DNA from: Verrucomicrobiota bacterium
Lineage (GTDB): Bacteria > Verrucomicrobiota > Verrucomicrobiia > Opitutales > Opitutaceae
Reading direction: 5' to 3'
Assembly: GCA_028293565.1 (NCBI GenBank)
Contig: JAQGON010000162.1
Location: 1 to 41,689, forward strand
Length of the DNA stretch: 41,689 bases
The translations under genes were made by a program, and so were the position numbers. Of this stretch, positions 1 to 7,770 are shown piece after piece. Every line of letters begins with the position of its first letter. Positions within the stretch are counted from its first letter, which is position 1. The notes under the pieces were generated by a model. The model worked only from the letters and a program-made list of their open reading frames with translations. It ran no database searches and was not told where the DNA came from.

Positions 1-1614
1 TCGGTCGACATCAACGGGCAGTTCACCTGGTCGGGCGGCAGCCTTGCCGGCCTGGGCGTGCTCAATTCGAACGCGGGCGCCGTCATCTCGGGTTCGAGCA
101 ACATCGCGAACAAGACGGCGACCTTCAGCGGATTCACGGGGTGGTCCCCGGGGAGCGTGATCAACGCCGGCAGCTCGGGCACGATCGTCAATGCCGCCGG
201 CGCCACGTTCACCAACGTGGGCGATTCGACTTTCCAATATGTTCTCGGCGGCGCGACGCCCGTGTTCACGAATCTCGGCACCTTCGCCAAGACCGGCGGC
301 ACCGGCACCACGCTGATCGGCGGCGCGGTGTTCAACACTTCCGGCGCGCTCGACATCCAGATCGGGACGCTGAGCCTGACCGGAGGCGGCGCGCTCGGCG
401 GCACCATCGCGATCGCGTCGGGCGCGATGGTTCGCCTCGGGGGCGGCGCCTTCGCCGCGACCTCGGGCTTCTCCGGCGGCGGGGCCCTGGTCTTCGCGGG
501 CGGCAGCACGACGTTCTCGGCGCCGAGCGTCTTCGGCAACAGCTCGAGCAGCGTCACCGTCAGCGGCGGGACGGCGGTGTTCGACGCGCTGACGACCGTG
601 TCCGGATCGTTGAGTTTCAGCGCCGGCACGATCGCGGGGTCGGACACGCTCGATCTCGACGGCCTTTTCACCTGGTCCGGCGGCGGACTCGTCGGCGCCG
701 GCATCCTCAACGCCAACGCGGGGGCGATGATTTCCGGCTCCGAGGACATCGCGAACCGCACCGCGGTTTTCAACGGCGCAACCGTCTGGGCGGACGGCAG
801 CGTCATCAACGGGGGCAGCGCCGGCACGCTGGTCAACAGCGCGACCGGGACGTTTGTCAATTCGGGCGACGCGACCTATCAATATGTTCTCGGCGGCGCG
901 ACGCCGGTCTTCACCAACCTCGGCACCTTTGCCAAAAGTTCCGGAAGGGGCACCACGGTTTTCTCCGGCGTGACGTTCAACAACTCCGGGACGATCAGCG
1001 TTTCGTCCGGAACGCTGAGCTTCACCGGCGCGTTCAACAACTCCGGCGGGTCCCTGATCGCCGCCGGCGGCAACTTTTCCTTTTCCAACGCGCTCAATGT
1101 GGGCACCGGCACGATCGGCGGCTTTGGCACCTTCACCGCGCCGTCGATCACCGCCGGCGGTCTTGTGCTGCCCGGCAATTCCCCCGGCCTGCTGAACATC
1201 GCCGGCGACCTGACGCTCCTCGGCACGGCGACGACGCTTTTTGAAATTGGCGGGACAAGTCCCGGCTCGACCTACGACGTCATCAACGTCTCCGGCACGG
1301 CGACCCTGAACGGCACGCTCGGCCTGATGTTCGCCAACGGCTTCGAGTCGACGGTCACCGGCGCCAACACCTTCACGATCCTGAACGCCGCGAGCCTCGC
1401 CGGAGCGTTCAGCAACGCAGCCAATGGCTCGCGCCTCGCGACGACGGATGGATTCGGATCCTTCCAGGTGAACTACTCGTCGGCCGCGCTGACCCTCTCC
1501 AACTTCGTCCCGGTGCCCGAGCCGTCGACCTGGGCACTGCTGTCCTGCGGCCTCCTCCTGGTTTTTCCCGCCTTCCGCCGCCGCCGAGCGCGGGAGAATC
1601 CGGAAACACCGTAG
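1..1614 (+). CDS. Repeat-rich secreted protein with PEP-CTERM sorting tail (5' truncated)
   Basis: The reading frame is already open at base 1, so the N-terminus lies outside the window. What remains is Gly/Ser/Thr/Asn-rich and reads like an autotransporter-type beta-helix passenger. Two long repeat units are visible: the block starting FTWSGG at base 22 recurs at base 667, and the YVLGGATPVFTNLGTFAK stretch recurs at the same 645-base offset (215 codons). The C-terminus has the classic PEP-CTERM layout: VPEPSTW at about base 1513, a hydrophobic helix (LLSCGLLLVFPAF), then an RRRR cluster. In known systems this tail is recognised by an exosortase and the protein is delivered to the cell surface or extracellular polymer. 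No catalytic motif is seen. The TAG stop lies inside a dispersed REP-like repeat (1611-1634). Function beyond a surface or matrix role is unknown. Confidence 0.85.
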   Translation, partial: SVDINGQFTWSGGSLAGLGVLNSNAGAVISGSSNIANKTATFSGFTGWSPGSVINAGSSGTIVNAAGATFTNVGDSTFQYVLGGATPVFTNLGTFAKTGGTGTTLIGGAVFNTSGALDIQIGTLSLTGGGALGGTIAIASGAMVRLGGGAFAATSGFSGGGALVFAGGSTTFSAPSVFGNSSSSVTVSGGTAVFDALTTVSGSLSFSAGTIAGSDTLDLDGLFTWSGGGLVGAGILNANAGAMISGSEDIANRTAVFNGATVWADGSVINGGSAGTLVNSATGTFVNSGDATYQYVLGGATPVFTNLGTFAKSSGRGTTVFSGVTFNNSGTISVSSGTLSFTGAFNNSGGSLIAAGGNFSFSNALNVGTGTIGGFGTFTAPSITAGGLVLPGNSPGLLNIAGDLTLLGTATTLFEIGGTSPGSTYDVINVSGTATLNGTLGLMFANGFESTVTGANTFTILNAASLAGAFSNAANGSRLATTDGFGSFQVNYSSAALTLSNFVPVPEPSTWALLSCGLLLVFPAFRRRRARENPETP

Positions 1615-1649
1615 CAGCCGAGGTCACGAGGCTGTGCTCGGCTGGCACC
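1611..1649. repeat. REP-like palindromic repeat, copy A
   Basis: GTAG head (1611-1614), stem CAGCC (1615-1619), ten-base centre, stem GGCTG (1630-1634). The same pattern occurs at 5981-6003 and 23991-24048. A partly overlapping inverted partner follows, so CAGCCGAG (1615-1622) can also pair with CTCGGCTG (1637-1644). The stop codon of the preceding gene (1612-1614) lies in the head. Confidence 0.7.
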
Positions 1650-1672
1650 GTTGCGTCCACGCTCGTTCCGAA

Positions 1673-1700
1673 AGGGCGGAGGCCCGGAGGCCTCCGCCCT
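1673..1700 (-). terminator. Strong hairpin between convergent genes
   Basis: Perfect 12-bp stem (AGGGCGGAGGCC at 1673-1684 with its complement at 1689-1700) and a 4-base loop, placed between two convergent genes. On the minus strand the stem is followed by a short T run, so it best fits termination of the TonB-dependent receptor transcript, but it could act in both directions. There is no long U tract. Confidence 0.65.
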
Positions 1701-1716
1701 GAATCCTCCCACCCGA

Positions 1717-4700
1717 TCAGAACGACACGGAATTCGAGAACACCCAGTTCCGCGCCGGCGACAGCACGAACGAACCTTCCGAGTACTGTTCGTCCGTCAC
1801 GTTGTAGAGACCGAAGGACGACGTGAGGTTGTAGCCGAAGACTTTCCACTGATAGCCCGCGGTCGCATCGAACACGACGTAGTCGCCGCCCTGATAACCG
1901 CCCGCGAGCGGGTTCCAGTCGACCGAGCGGCTGATGACGGTCTGCGACGAGTAACGCGCGCCGCCGCCGAGCGAGAGCCCGCGGACCGGACCGTCGCGGA
2001 ACGTGTATTTGCCGAACACGTTGAAGCGGTATTCCGGGACGTTTTCGATCCGCGCCTTGAAGTAGATGTCCGACGCCACCTTGGCCGCGGGGCTCGACGC
2101 ATTGTAGGCATCCGAGCCGGGTGCGGCGCGGGTGCGGTCGTAGATCGTCTTCGCCGTCCACATCCACGAGCCGTTGATCACCGCCTGGAAGTTGGGGATC
2201 GGCGTGAGGATGAATTCCGCCTCCGTGCCCTCGATGCGGTTTTTCAGGTTGGCCGTGCGCCACCGGAAGACGCGGGTGTTGTAACCCACGGTGCCCGGAG
2301 CGAACAGAGTCGTGTTGAAGTTGAAGGGTTCCTCGAGGTTCGACTGCTTGGCCGCGTCGTCGAGCCGCTGGTCCTTGCGCTCGCCGCGGAAGAACGAGAG
2401 CGTGCCGACGATCCGGTTGTCGGGCGTGGCGATCTTGGCGCCGATCTCCCAGTTCATGCCGGATTCGTCCTTGATGTCCTTGTACGCCCCGCGGGCGGTC
2501 TCGACCGCGACGGCCTGCGCGACCGAGGTGATGACCGTGCCGAGGTAGGTGAACGCGCCGTTGTTCTGGTCCAGCGCGCTCTGGTAGACCGCGAGCTCCG
2601 CGCCGGGAAACACGCCGCCGACGTTGCCGAGGTTGAACTGGAAGGTTTTCGAGATCGAGGCGTAGACGCTGATGTCCTTCGTGACCGCGAACGAGGCGCC
2701 GCCCATCCAAGCGTCGCCATGACGCTTGTAGATGTTCGTTTTGACGTAGTTCGCGTTGTAGCCCCACTCGTTCTCGGGATATAGGGACGGGTTCTTCCAG
2801 GCGTCGACCGGGACGTCGTACCACGGATAGTTCGAGAGCAGGTACTGGCCCTTTTCCTCGCGCCACTGGCGACGGAAACCGGCGATGACGTTCAGGCGGT
2901 CGTCGAACAAGGCGGCCTGGTAATTGAGGTAAGCCGCCGAGAGCAGCGGCTTGTAGCCGTCGAGCCACGCGCGGCTGATCGGAAACAGCTTGTCGATCGT
3001 CGGGTAGATTTCCGCGCCCGGATCGAAATCGCTGTAGACGGCCTTCACCAGCTTGATGTTGCCGTTGCGGTCGCGCACGACCGCGTTGGTGGTCGGGACG
3101 CCGGTGTCGTGGCCGCGGCCCTCGCCGACGAGGTTGCCCGGGACCTGCGAGCCGCCGGTGGTGCCGGCGACATAGCCGGGGTTGGCGATCGGGTTGGTGG
3201 CGCCCGGCACGAACCCGTAGAACGGCGTCAGCTTGAGATCGTTGCCGAGGTAATTCTGCGTCCACTCCGACTGGTTGTAGCCCGTGAGGACCTTGTGCTT
3301 GATGGCGCCGGTCCGGAACTTGAAGATCAGGTCCAGCTGGTGCGTGTCGGTGAGCCGATAGTAGCCCGAGGTGGCGCTGGCCGCGACGTTCCAGTGGATG
3401 CCGTCGGCGTAGGGCGTGGTGACGCCCTCGATCGAATCGAACCGGCTGTTGTCGCGCTGGAACACATAGCGGCCCTCGAGCCATTCCACCGGCGCGAAGT
3501 CGGCGGTAAGCGTGAAGGAATCGACCGAGTTCGTGCTGCGCGCGCCGCGGCTGGTGTAGTTGAACGCCTCGTCGTGGATGAACTGGTTCTTCGCGTTGGT
3601 GTAGTAGGCGCCGCGCTGGACGCTGGTGTACGCCGGCAGCGAATAGTTGCCGGTGGCGATGCGCCGGTTGTTGATGTACGTCGCGTAGGCCAGGCTGGGC
3701 GTGTTGAGGGAGTTGGCGACGGCAGCGCTTCCGGCCGCGGCGGCTTTCCAGCCGGCGAAGTCGCTGAAGATCCAGTCATAGTCGTTCTGGTTGAAGCTCT
3801 CGCGGAGATATTCCAGATCGAGGTTGATCTTCAGCTTGTCGTTCCCGAACGGCAGCACGGTGAGGCTCGGCGTGACGTTGAAGTTCTTGCGGAACTCGTA
3901 GCGGCGCTCGCCGGTGTTGTCCTCCCAGCCGGCCGACACGCGGAAGGCCGCCCGGCGGGAGAACAGGGTGTTGATGTCGGCGGTGATCCGGTCGCCGCCG
4001 TTGTCGTTGACCGAATAGCGGAAGGTCGAGGGAATCGCGACGAACGACGGCTGCTTGGTGATGTAATTGATCACGCCGCCGGGATAGCCCTGGCCGAAGA
4101 AGACCGAGGCGGGGCCCTTGACGATTTCGACGCGCTCAACGTTGTCCAGATTGTAGGAAATGTACCGGAAGATGCCGTTCCGCATCAGCGTGTTCACGGG
4201 ATAGCCGCGCATGGTGAACCCGCCCTGCGGGGTGGCTTCGTTGCCGGGCCGGCGCATCGCGTAGCGGGTGTCGCCCGACGACGCCGCGTTGTACCGCAGG
4301 AGGTCCATGAGCGAGCGGCTGTTGGTGTCGTCGATGAACTCGCGCGAGACGACGGAGAGGTTCATCGGCACCTTCTGGATTTCCATGCCGATGCGCGTGG
4401 CGGTCATCGCATTGGTCTTGAGGTACCCGAAGTCCCGCGAGCTGTTCACGTTGAACGCCGACATCAGCGTGACGTCCCGCGCGGGGCCGGCGGGCGTCTC
4501 CGTCGCAGAGGCGATCGCGACGGCGGCGCCACCCGGGGCGGCGGCGACGGGGGCCACGGGCGCGGCGGGGGGAGCGAGGCGGGCCTCGAGCTCGGCGAAC
4601 CGGCGGCGCAGGGCCGCGTTCTCGTCGCGGAGCTGGGCGTTTTCTTGCTGGAGCGCTTTCAGTGGATCGGTTTCCGCCCAACTCGGGTTGCACGCGAAGG

Positions 4701-4770
4701 CGAACAACACCGCGAAGGCGGCCATCAGGCTCCGCCTCCGGGTCTGCACGGGGGGTGTGATCTTTGTCAT
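1717..4770 (-). CDS. TonB-dependent receptor with coiled-coil leader
   Basis: About 1017 residues; outer-membrane TonB-gated importer. In order: signal peptide (about 1-32, ending AWA), a short heptad-like helix (about 34-66, QQENAQLRDENAALRRRFAELE), an Ala/Pro/Gly linker to about 98, a plug domain starting near DVTLMSAF, then the beta-barrel ending in Phe (NSVSF). No carboxypeptidase-like or STN domain precedes the plug; the coiled-coil takes that place. The open frame continues upstream to 5418, but that part is antisense to the LacI-type gene; the ATG at 4770 directly precedes the signal peptide, so it was chosen. No clear Shine-Dalgarno is visible. It is divergent from a LacI-type regulator, which suggests sugar-dependent control. 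The substrate is not readable from sequence; the neighbouring catabolic genes suggest an oligosaccharide. Confidence 0.9.
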   Translation of the reverse strand: MTKITPPVQTRRRSLMAAFAVLFAFACNPSWAETDPLKALQQENAQLRDENAALRRRFAELEARLAPPAAPVAPVAAAPGGAAVAIASATETPAGPARDVTLMSAFNVNSSRDFGYLKTNAMTATRIGMEIQKVPMNLSVVSREFIDDTNSRSLMDLLRYNAASSGDTRYAMRRPGNEATPQGGFTMRGYPVNTLMRNGIFRYISYNLDNVERVEIVKGPASVFFGQGYPGGVINYITKQPSFVAIPSTFRYSVNDNGGDRITADINTLFSRRAAFRVSAGWEDNTGERRYEFRKNFNVTPSLTVLPFGNDKLKINLDLEYLRESFNQNDYDWIFSDFAGWKAAAAGSAAVANSLNTPSLAYATYINNRRIATGNYSLPAYTSVQRGAYYTNAKNQFIHDEAFNYTSRGARSTNSVDSFTLTADFAPVEWLEGRYVFQRDNSRFDSIEGVTTPYADGIHWNVAASATSGYYRLTDTHQLDLIFKFRTGAIKHKVLTGYNQSEWTQNYLGNDLKLTPFYGFVPGATNPIANPGYVAGTTGGSQVPGNLVGEGRGHDTGVPTTNAVVRDRNGNIKLVKAVYSDFDPGAEIYPTIDKLFPISRAWLDGYKPLLSAAYLNYQAALFDDRLNVIAGFRRQWREEKGQYLLSNYPWYDVPVDAWKNPSLYPENEWGYNANYVKTNIYKRHGDAWMGGASFAVTKDISVYASISKTFQFNLGNVGGVFPGAELAVYQSALDQNNGAFTYLGTVITSVAQAVAVETARGAYKDIKDESGMNWEIGAKIATPDNRIVGTLSFFRGERKDQRLDDAAKQSNLEEPFNFNTTLFAPGTVGYNTRVFRWRTANLKNRIEGTEAEFILTPIPNFQAVINGSWMWTAKTIYDRTRAAPGSDAYNASSPAAKVASDIYFKARIENVPEYRFNVFGKYTFRDGPVRGLSLGGGARYSSQTVISRSVDWNPLAGGYQGGDYVVFDATAGYQWKVFGYNLTSSFGLYNVTDEQYSEGSFVLSPARNWVFSNSVSF

Positions 4771-4882
4771 GGTGGTATGGGACTGGGCCGTTTTTGAAGT
4801 CCCGCGAAAACGGGAATCACCAACGGAAAAAAACGGGGCGCAGGGGGGAGGGCGCGAGGGGCAGGGTGAGAAGCAGGCGGCG
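4771..4882. promoter_or_regulatory. Divergent promoter region, receptor / LacI regulator
   Basis: 112 bases separate the two divergent start codons, so both promoters must lie here or just inside the genes. The only symmetry seen is TCCCG (4800-4804), six bases, CGGGA (4811-4815), which could be a LacI-type operator. It is short and in GC-rich sequence, so this is weak. No clear -35/-10 boxes were recognised. Confidence 0.3.
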
Positions 4883-5989
4883 ATGCGGGCCGGTGGAGCT
4901 GAAAAAAAGGAGTTGTCCGGGGATGTCGCGCTCCCAGCTTTGGAAGCGTTGCAACGCCCCTCCGCCGTCACCCTCGGCTTCGTCGCCAAAACCTGCGGAA
5001 TCTCCTCCGCCACCGCCTCGCGCGCGCTCTCGGGCCACCCGAATGTGCGCGCCGCGATCCGCGCCCGCGTGCAGGCCGTCGCGCAGGCACATGGGTACCG
5101 GCGAAACCACCTCGTCAGCACGATCATGGGGCAGGTGCGCAGCGCCCGCACCCAACACTTCCTCGGCAACCTGGCGCTGGTGCATGTCCCGTCTCCGGCG
5201 CAGCCGACGCTCCGGCCGGTGCAGCTGCGGATGATCCGCGCCGCGGAGGAGCGGGCGGCGGAGCTCGGGTTTCGCGCCGGGGTGTTCAGCCTCGGCGACC
5301 GCGCGGGCGGCTCCGCGGCGCTGGCGCGCGTGCTGCAGGCGCGGGGCGTGCTCGGCGTGGTGTTTCTCCAGCCGAACTCCAACCGCACGACCGAGGGCTT
5401 CCCCTGGGAGCATTTCACCTCGGTCCAGATCGACTACGATTCGCCCATGCTGGTGCAGCACACCGTCTCGCTGGACCATCACTTCACGCTCGTCGCGGCG
5501 CTGGCGCGGCTGGCCGCGCTCGGCTACCGGCGCATCGGGCTGTTCATCGAGCGCCACAAGGACGAACGGCTCGTGCACAAATGGTCGGCCGCATTCCGCT
5601 CGTTCCAGGAAAACCACGGCGGCGTCGGCTCCGTGCCGGTGCTGATGAGCGAGCGCATTTCCCGCCCGGCCTTCCTGGCGTGGCAGCGGACGCACCGGCC
5701 CGACCTGGTGCTCGGCCACGTCGATCGCGCGCTGGGCTGGCTGCAACGCGCGGGAATCACCGCGCCGAAGGACATCGGCTTCTTCAACCTGAACTGGAAC
5801 GAGCGGATGCGGCCCTGCGCCGGCCTCGACCTCCGGCCCGAACTGCACGGCGTGGTCGCGATCGAGACCCTGGCCGCGCAGATCCAGCGGAACGAGCGCG
5901 GCATGCCGGCGAATCCCCAGACGGTCTCCATCCTCGGGCGCTGGGTCGACGGGCCGACGGTCCGCGGCGGGGCGCGGCCCGCCTCGTGA
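4883..5989 (+). CDS. LacI-family transcriptional regulator
   Basis: About 368 residues. The helix-turn-helix is at about residues 28-55 (VTLGFVAKTCGISSATASRALSG is cut short here to VAKTCGISSATASRALSG), followed by the hinge-like region and a periplasmic-binding-protein-like effector domain (YRRIGLFI near the middle, GFFNLNW near the end). LacI proteins bind palindromic operators and release or bind them on sugar binding. The ATG at 4883 leaves about 27 residues before the HTH, longer than usual; a TTG at 4913 is an alternative, but the AGGAG before it is too close. Upstream in-frame sequence belongs to the antisense of the receptor. The divergent receptor is the likely target. The TGA stop lies in a REP-like repeat (5981-6003). 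Confidence 0.9.
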   Translation: MRAGGAEKKELSGDVALPALEALQRPSAVTLGFVAKTCGISSATASRALSGHPNVRAAIRARVQAVAQAHGYRRNHLVSTIMGQVRSARTQHFLGNLALVHVPSPAQPTLRPVQLRMIRAAEERAAELGFRAGVFSLGDRAGGSAALARVLQARGVLGVVFLQPNSNRTTEGFPWEHFTSVQIDYDSPMLVQHTVSLDHHFTLVAALARLAALGYRRIGLFIERHKDERLVHKWSAAFRSFQENHGGVGSVPVLMSERISRPAFLAWQRTHRPDLVLGHVDRALGWLQRAGITAPKDIGFFNLNWNERMRPCAGLDLRPELHGVVAIETLAAQIQRNERGMPANPQTVSILGRWVDGPTVRGGARPAS

Positions 5990-6068
5990 CCTCGGCTGCT
6001 ACGTGGCTCGGGGATGCGGCGGCGCTTTCGCACGGTGCCCGGCCCGCCCCGTGACCTCGGCTGGTGCC
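5981..6068. repeat. REP-like repeats, copies B1 and B2 (direct pair)
   Basis: Two copies in the same orientation, 65 bases apart: 5981-6003 (CCTCGTGACCTCGGCTGCTAC) and a diverged one at 6046-6068 (CCCCGTGACCTCGGCTGG). They are the reverse complement of copy A (1611-1634). B1 keeps the CTAC (complement of GTAG) end; B2 has lost it. B1 supplies the stop codon of the LacI-type gene. Confidence 0.7.
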
Positions 6069-6102
6069 TGCGTTTCGCGACGCGTCAGTTTCGTCTGGCA
6101 TT

Positions 6103-6113
6103 TTGTAGGACAA
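6103..6113. promoter_or_regulatory. Predicted GntR/FadR-subfamily operator
   Basis: TTGTAGGACAA fits the published FadR-subfamily pattern TNGTNNNACNA at every fixed position and is a perfect 4-3-4 inverted repeat. It lies 36 bases before the start codon of a FadR-type GntR gene, where an autoregulatory operator is expected. A second symmetry, CATCG (6122-6126) and CGATG (6134-6138), lies between it and the gene. Binding by this regulator is an inference. Confidence 0.55.
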
Positions 6114-6149
6114 TGGTCATCCATCGATCCGACCGATGATTTTTTCCCG

Positions 6150-6911
6150 ATGAAGACGCGCCTGATCGCAGCGCCGGCCGAGGCCTCGGCGAACCTTTCG
6201 GCGCGGTTGTTTGGGACGATTCAGGAGCGAATCGTCAACGGGAGGATTCCGCCGGGGGCGCGGCTGGTGGAGCGCGTGCTCTGCGAGGAATTCACCGTCA
6301 GCCGGGGCATCGTGCGGGAAACGCTCCTGCGCCTGTCCAGCTGCGGGCTGGTCGACATCGCGCCCGACGCCGGGGCCCGGGTGAGCGCGCTGACCGACGC
6401 GCGCATCCTCGACGCGTTTCTCTTTCGCGAGGGCGTCGAAACGATCGCGGCCGAGCAGTGCGCCGTGCGGATGAACCGCGAGGAAGCGGACCAGCTGCAG
6501 GGCATCGCCAGCCGCTTCGCGCAGGAATATGCGGCCTTCAATTCCCACCGGCCGAACCAGCTGCAGCAGCTCGACATGTCGTTTCACCGCGCGATCATCG
6601 AGGGCTCGCGGAACGAGCTCATCCAGCGGGCCTGGGACACCTCGATGCTTCATTTCTTTCGCGGCGTCAGAACTCCGCCCGAGGAAATGGCGAAGGATGC
6701 GCAGCACACGATTGTCGACGACCACACCGCGATCGCCGCGGCGATCGTCGCGGGCTCGGCCGAGGAAGCCGGATTGAAGATGAAGCAGCATCTCCAGCAC
6801 GGCCGCGCCCTGTTCATCCAGTACACCCTGCGCAAGGTTCCGCTCGCCGGCCCTCTCCGCTCCGCGCCCCGGAAGTCCCGGCGGGCGAAGCCCTCCCCTT
6901 CTTCACCATGA
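6150..6911 (+). CDS. GntR-family regulator, FadR/FCD type
   Basis: 253 residues, the usual size. A winged helix-turn-helix spans about 16-80 (LFGTIQERIVNGRIPPGARL, then EFTVSRGIVRETLLRL). The C-terminal all-helical FCD domain (about 85-220) has the expected metal/ligand residues: D142 and H146 (DMSFH), H192 (DDHT) and H214 (MKQH). FCD regulators usually respond to organic or sugar acids. The start was set at ATG 6150, just before the conserved N-terminus; the frame is open further upstream through a repeat and the putative operator. The stop overlaps the next start by 4 bases (ATGA, 6908-6911), so it heads an operon with the PhyH and enolase genes and probably controls them and itself. Confidence 0.92.
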   Translation: MKTRLIAAPAEASANLSARLFGTIQERIVNGRIPPGARLVERVLCEEFTVSRGIVRETLLRLSSCGLVDIAPDAGARVSALTDARILDAFLFREGVETIAAEQCAVRMNREEADQLQGIASRFAQEYAAFNSHRPNQLQQLDMSFHRAIIEGSRNELIQRAWDTSMLHFFRGVRTPPEEMAKDAQHTIVDDHTAIAAAIVAGSAEEAGLKMKQHLQHGRALFIQYTLRKVPLAGPLRSAPRKSRRAKPSPSSP

Positions 6912-7756
6912 GCCAAATCCCCTCGCCCCGCATCGACCGCACCAACTGGGCCGCCATGAGCGACGCCCAGCTCATCAAGCACCTCGAGATCGAGGGCTTC
7001 ATCGTCCTGCCTGACCTCCTTTCCCCCGCGCAGGTCAAGGCGATCAAGCAGGAGCTGGCAGTCCTGCCGACGGTCGGGACCGACTACAGCGAGAACCAGC
7101 GCGGCCATCGCGACGTGCAGTGGAGCGATTCGCCCGCGTGCATCGACCTGATCGCGCTGCCGCGAACGACGGATTTTCTGCGGAAACTCTTCGGCGACGA
7201 CCTCGTGTGCACGTCCTGCATGTATGCCCTGTCGCGGCCGGGCCATCCGGGGATTGCGATCCACACGGACGCCCAGCCCTACGGCTCGAAGATTTTCGGC
7301 ATGCAGGCGAGCGCGCCGCGGCTCGTGCGGGTGCTCTATTATCTGGATGACCTGACGCCCGAGCGAGCGCCGCTGAAGGTGATCCCGCACTCGCATCTTT
7401 CCTTCCATGCGGACGCGAATCCGTACCACCGCTATTTGTCCCATCCCGAGGAGGTCATGGTGACGTGCAAGGCGGGCTCGGCCGCGATCATCAACCAGTC
7501 GATCTTTCACGCCAATTTTCCGAACGTCAGCCAGGAAGACCGCGAGCTGCTGGCCATCGCGTACCGTCCGGCGTGGGCGGGTCCGATCGCGGAGGTCCCG
7601 GAATGGCCGGCCGAGAAGGTCGCAAAACTGCCGGACCGCGTCCGCGGATATTTTCGCAGCCCGAACCTGCGCCGGATCAACTACGACGTGCCGAACCGCT
7701 CGCCCGACATGCCGACGTCGGCCCCGGGCATCAATCCGAGCCGCTGGGATGTGTGA
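6908..7756 (+). CDS. Phytanoyl-CoA dioxygenase (PhyH) family protein
   Basis: 282 residues; Fe(II)/2-oxoglutarate-dependent dioxygenase fold. The iron-binding facial triad is readable: H119 and D121 (IHTD) and the distal H201 (FHANFPN), with R212 placed to hold 2-oxoglutarate. Members hydroxylate very different small molecules, so the substrate cannot be read from sequence. It lies between a sugar-acid-type GntR regulator (4-base overlap) and an enolase-superfamily gene (14-base gap), so action on a sugar acid or related carboxylate is the best guess. It has no signal peptide and should be cytoplasmic. All catalytic ligands are present. Confidence 0.85.
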   Translation: MSQIPSPRIDRTNWAAMSDAQLIKHLEIEGFIVLPDLLSPAQVKAIKQELAVLPTVGTDYSENQRGHRDVQWSDSPACIDLIALPRTTDFLRKLFGDDLVCTSCMYALSRPGHPGIAIHTDAQPYGSKIFGMQASAPRLVRVLYYLDDLTPERAPLKVIPHSHLSFHADANPYHRYLSHPEEVMVTCKAGSAAIINQSIFHANFPNVSQEDRELLAIAYRPAWAGPIAEVPEWPAEKVAKLPDRVRGYFRSPNLRRINYDVPNRSPDMPTSAPGINPSRWDV

Positions 7757-7770
7757 TCGAACGCCCCACC

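Noticed and set aside
1651-2784. Long plus-strand open frame over the first TonB receptor
   Set aside because: It is antisense to a clear receptor, Arg/Val/Asp-rich with no domain, as expected from high-GC shadow frames.
4771-5418. N-terminal extension of the first TonB receptor
   Set aside because: It overlaps the LacI-type gene on the other strand; the signal peptide begins at 4770.
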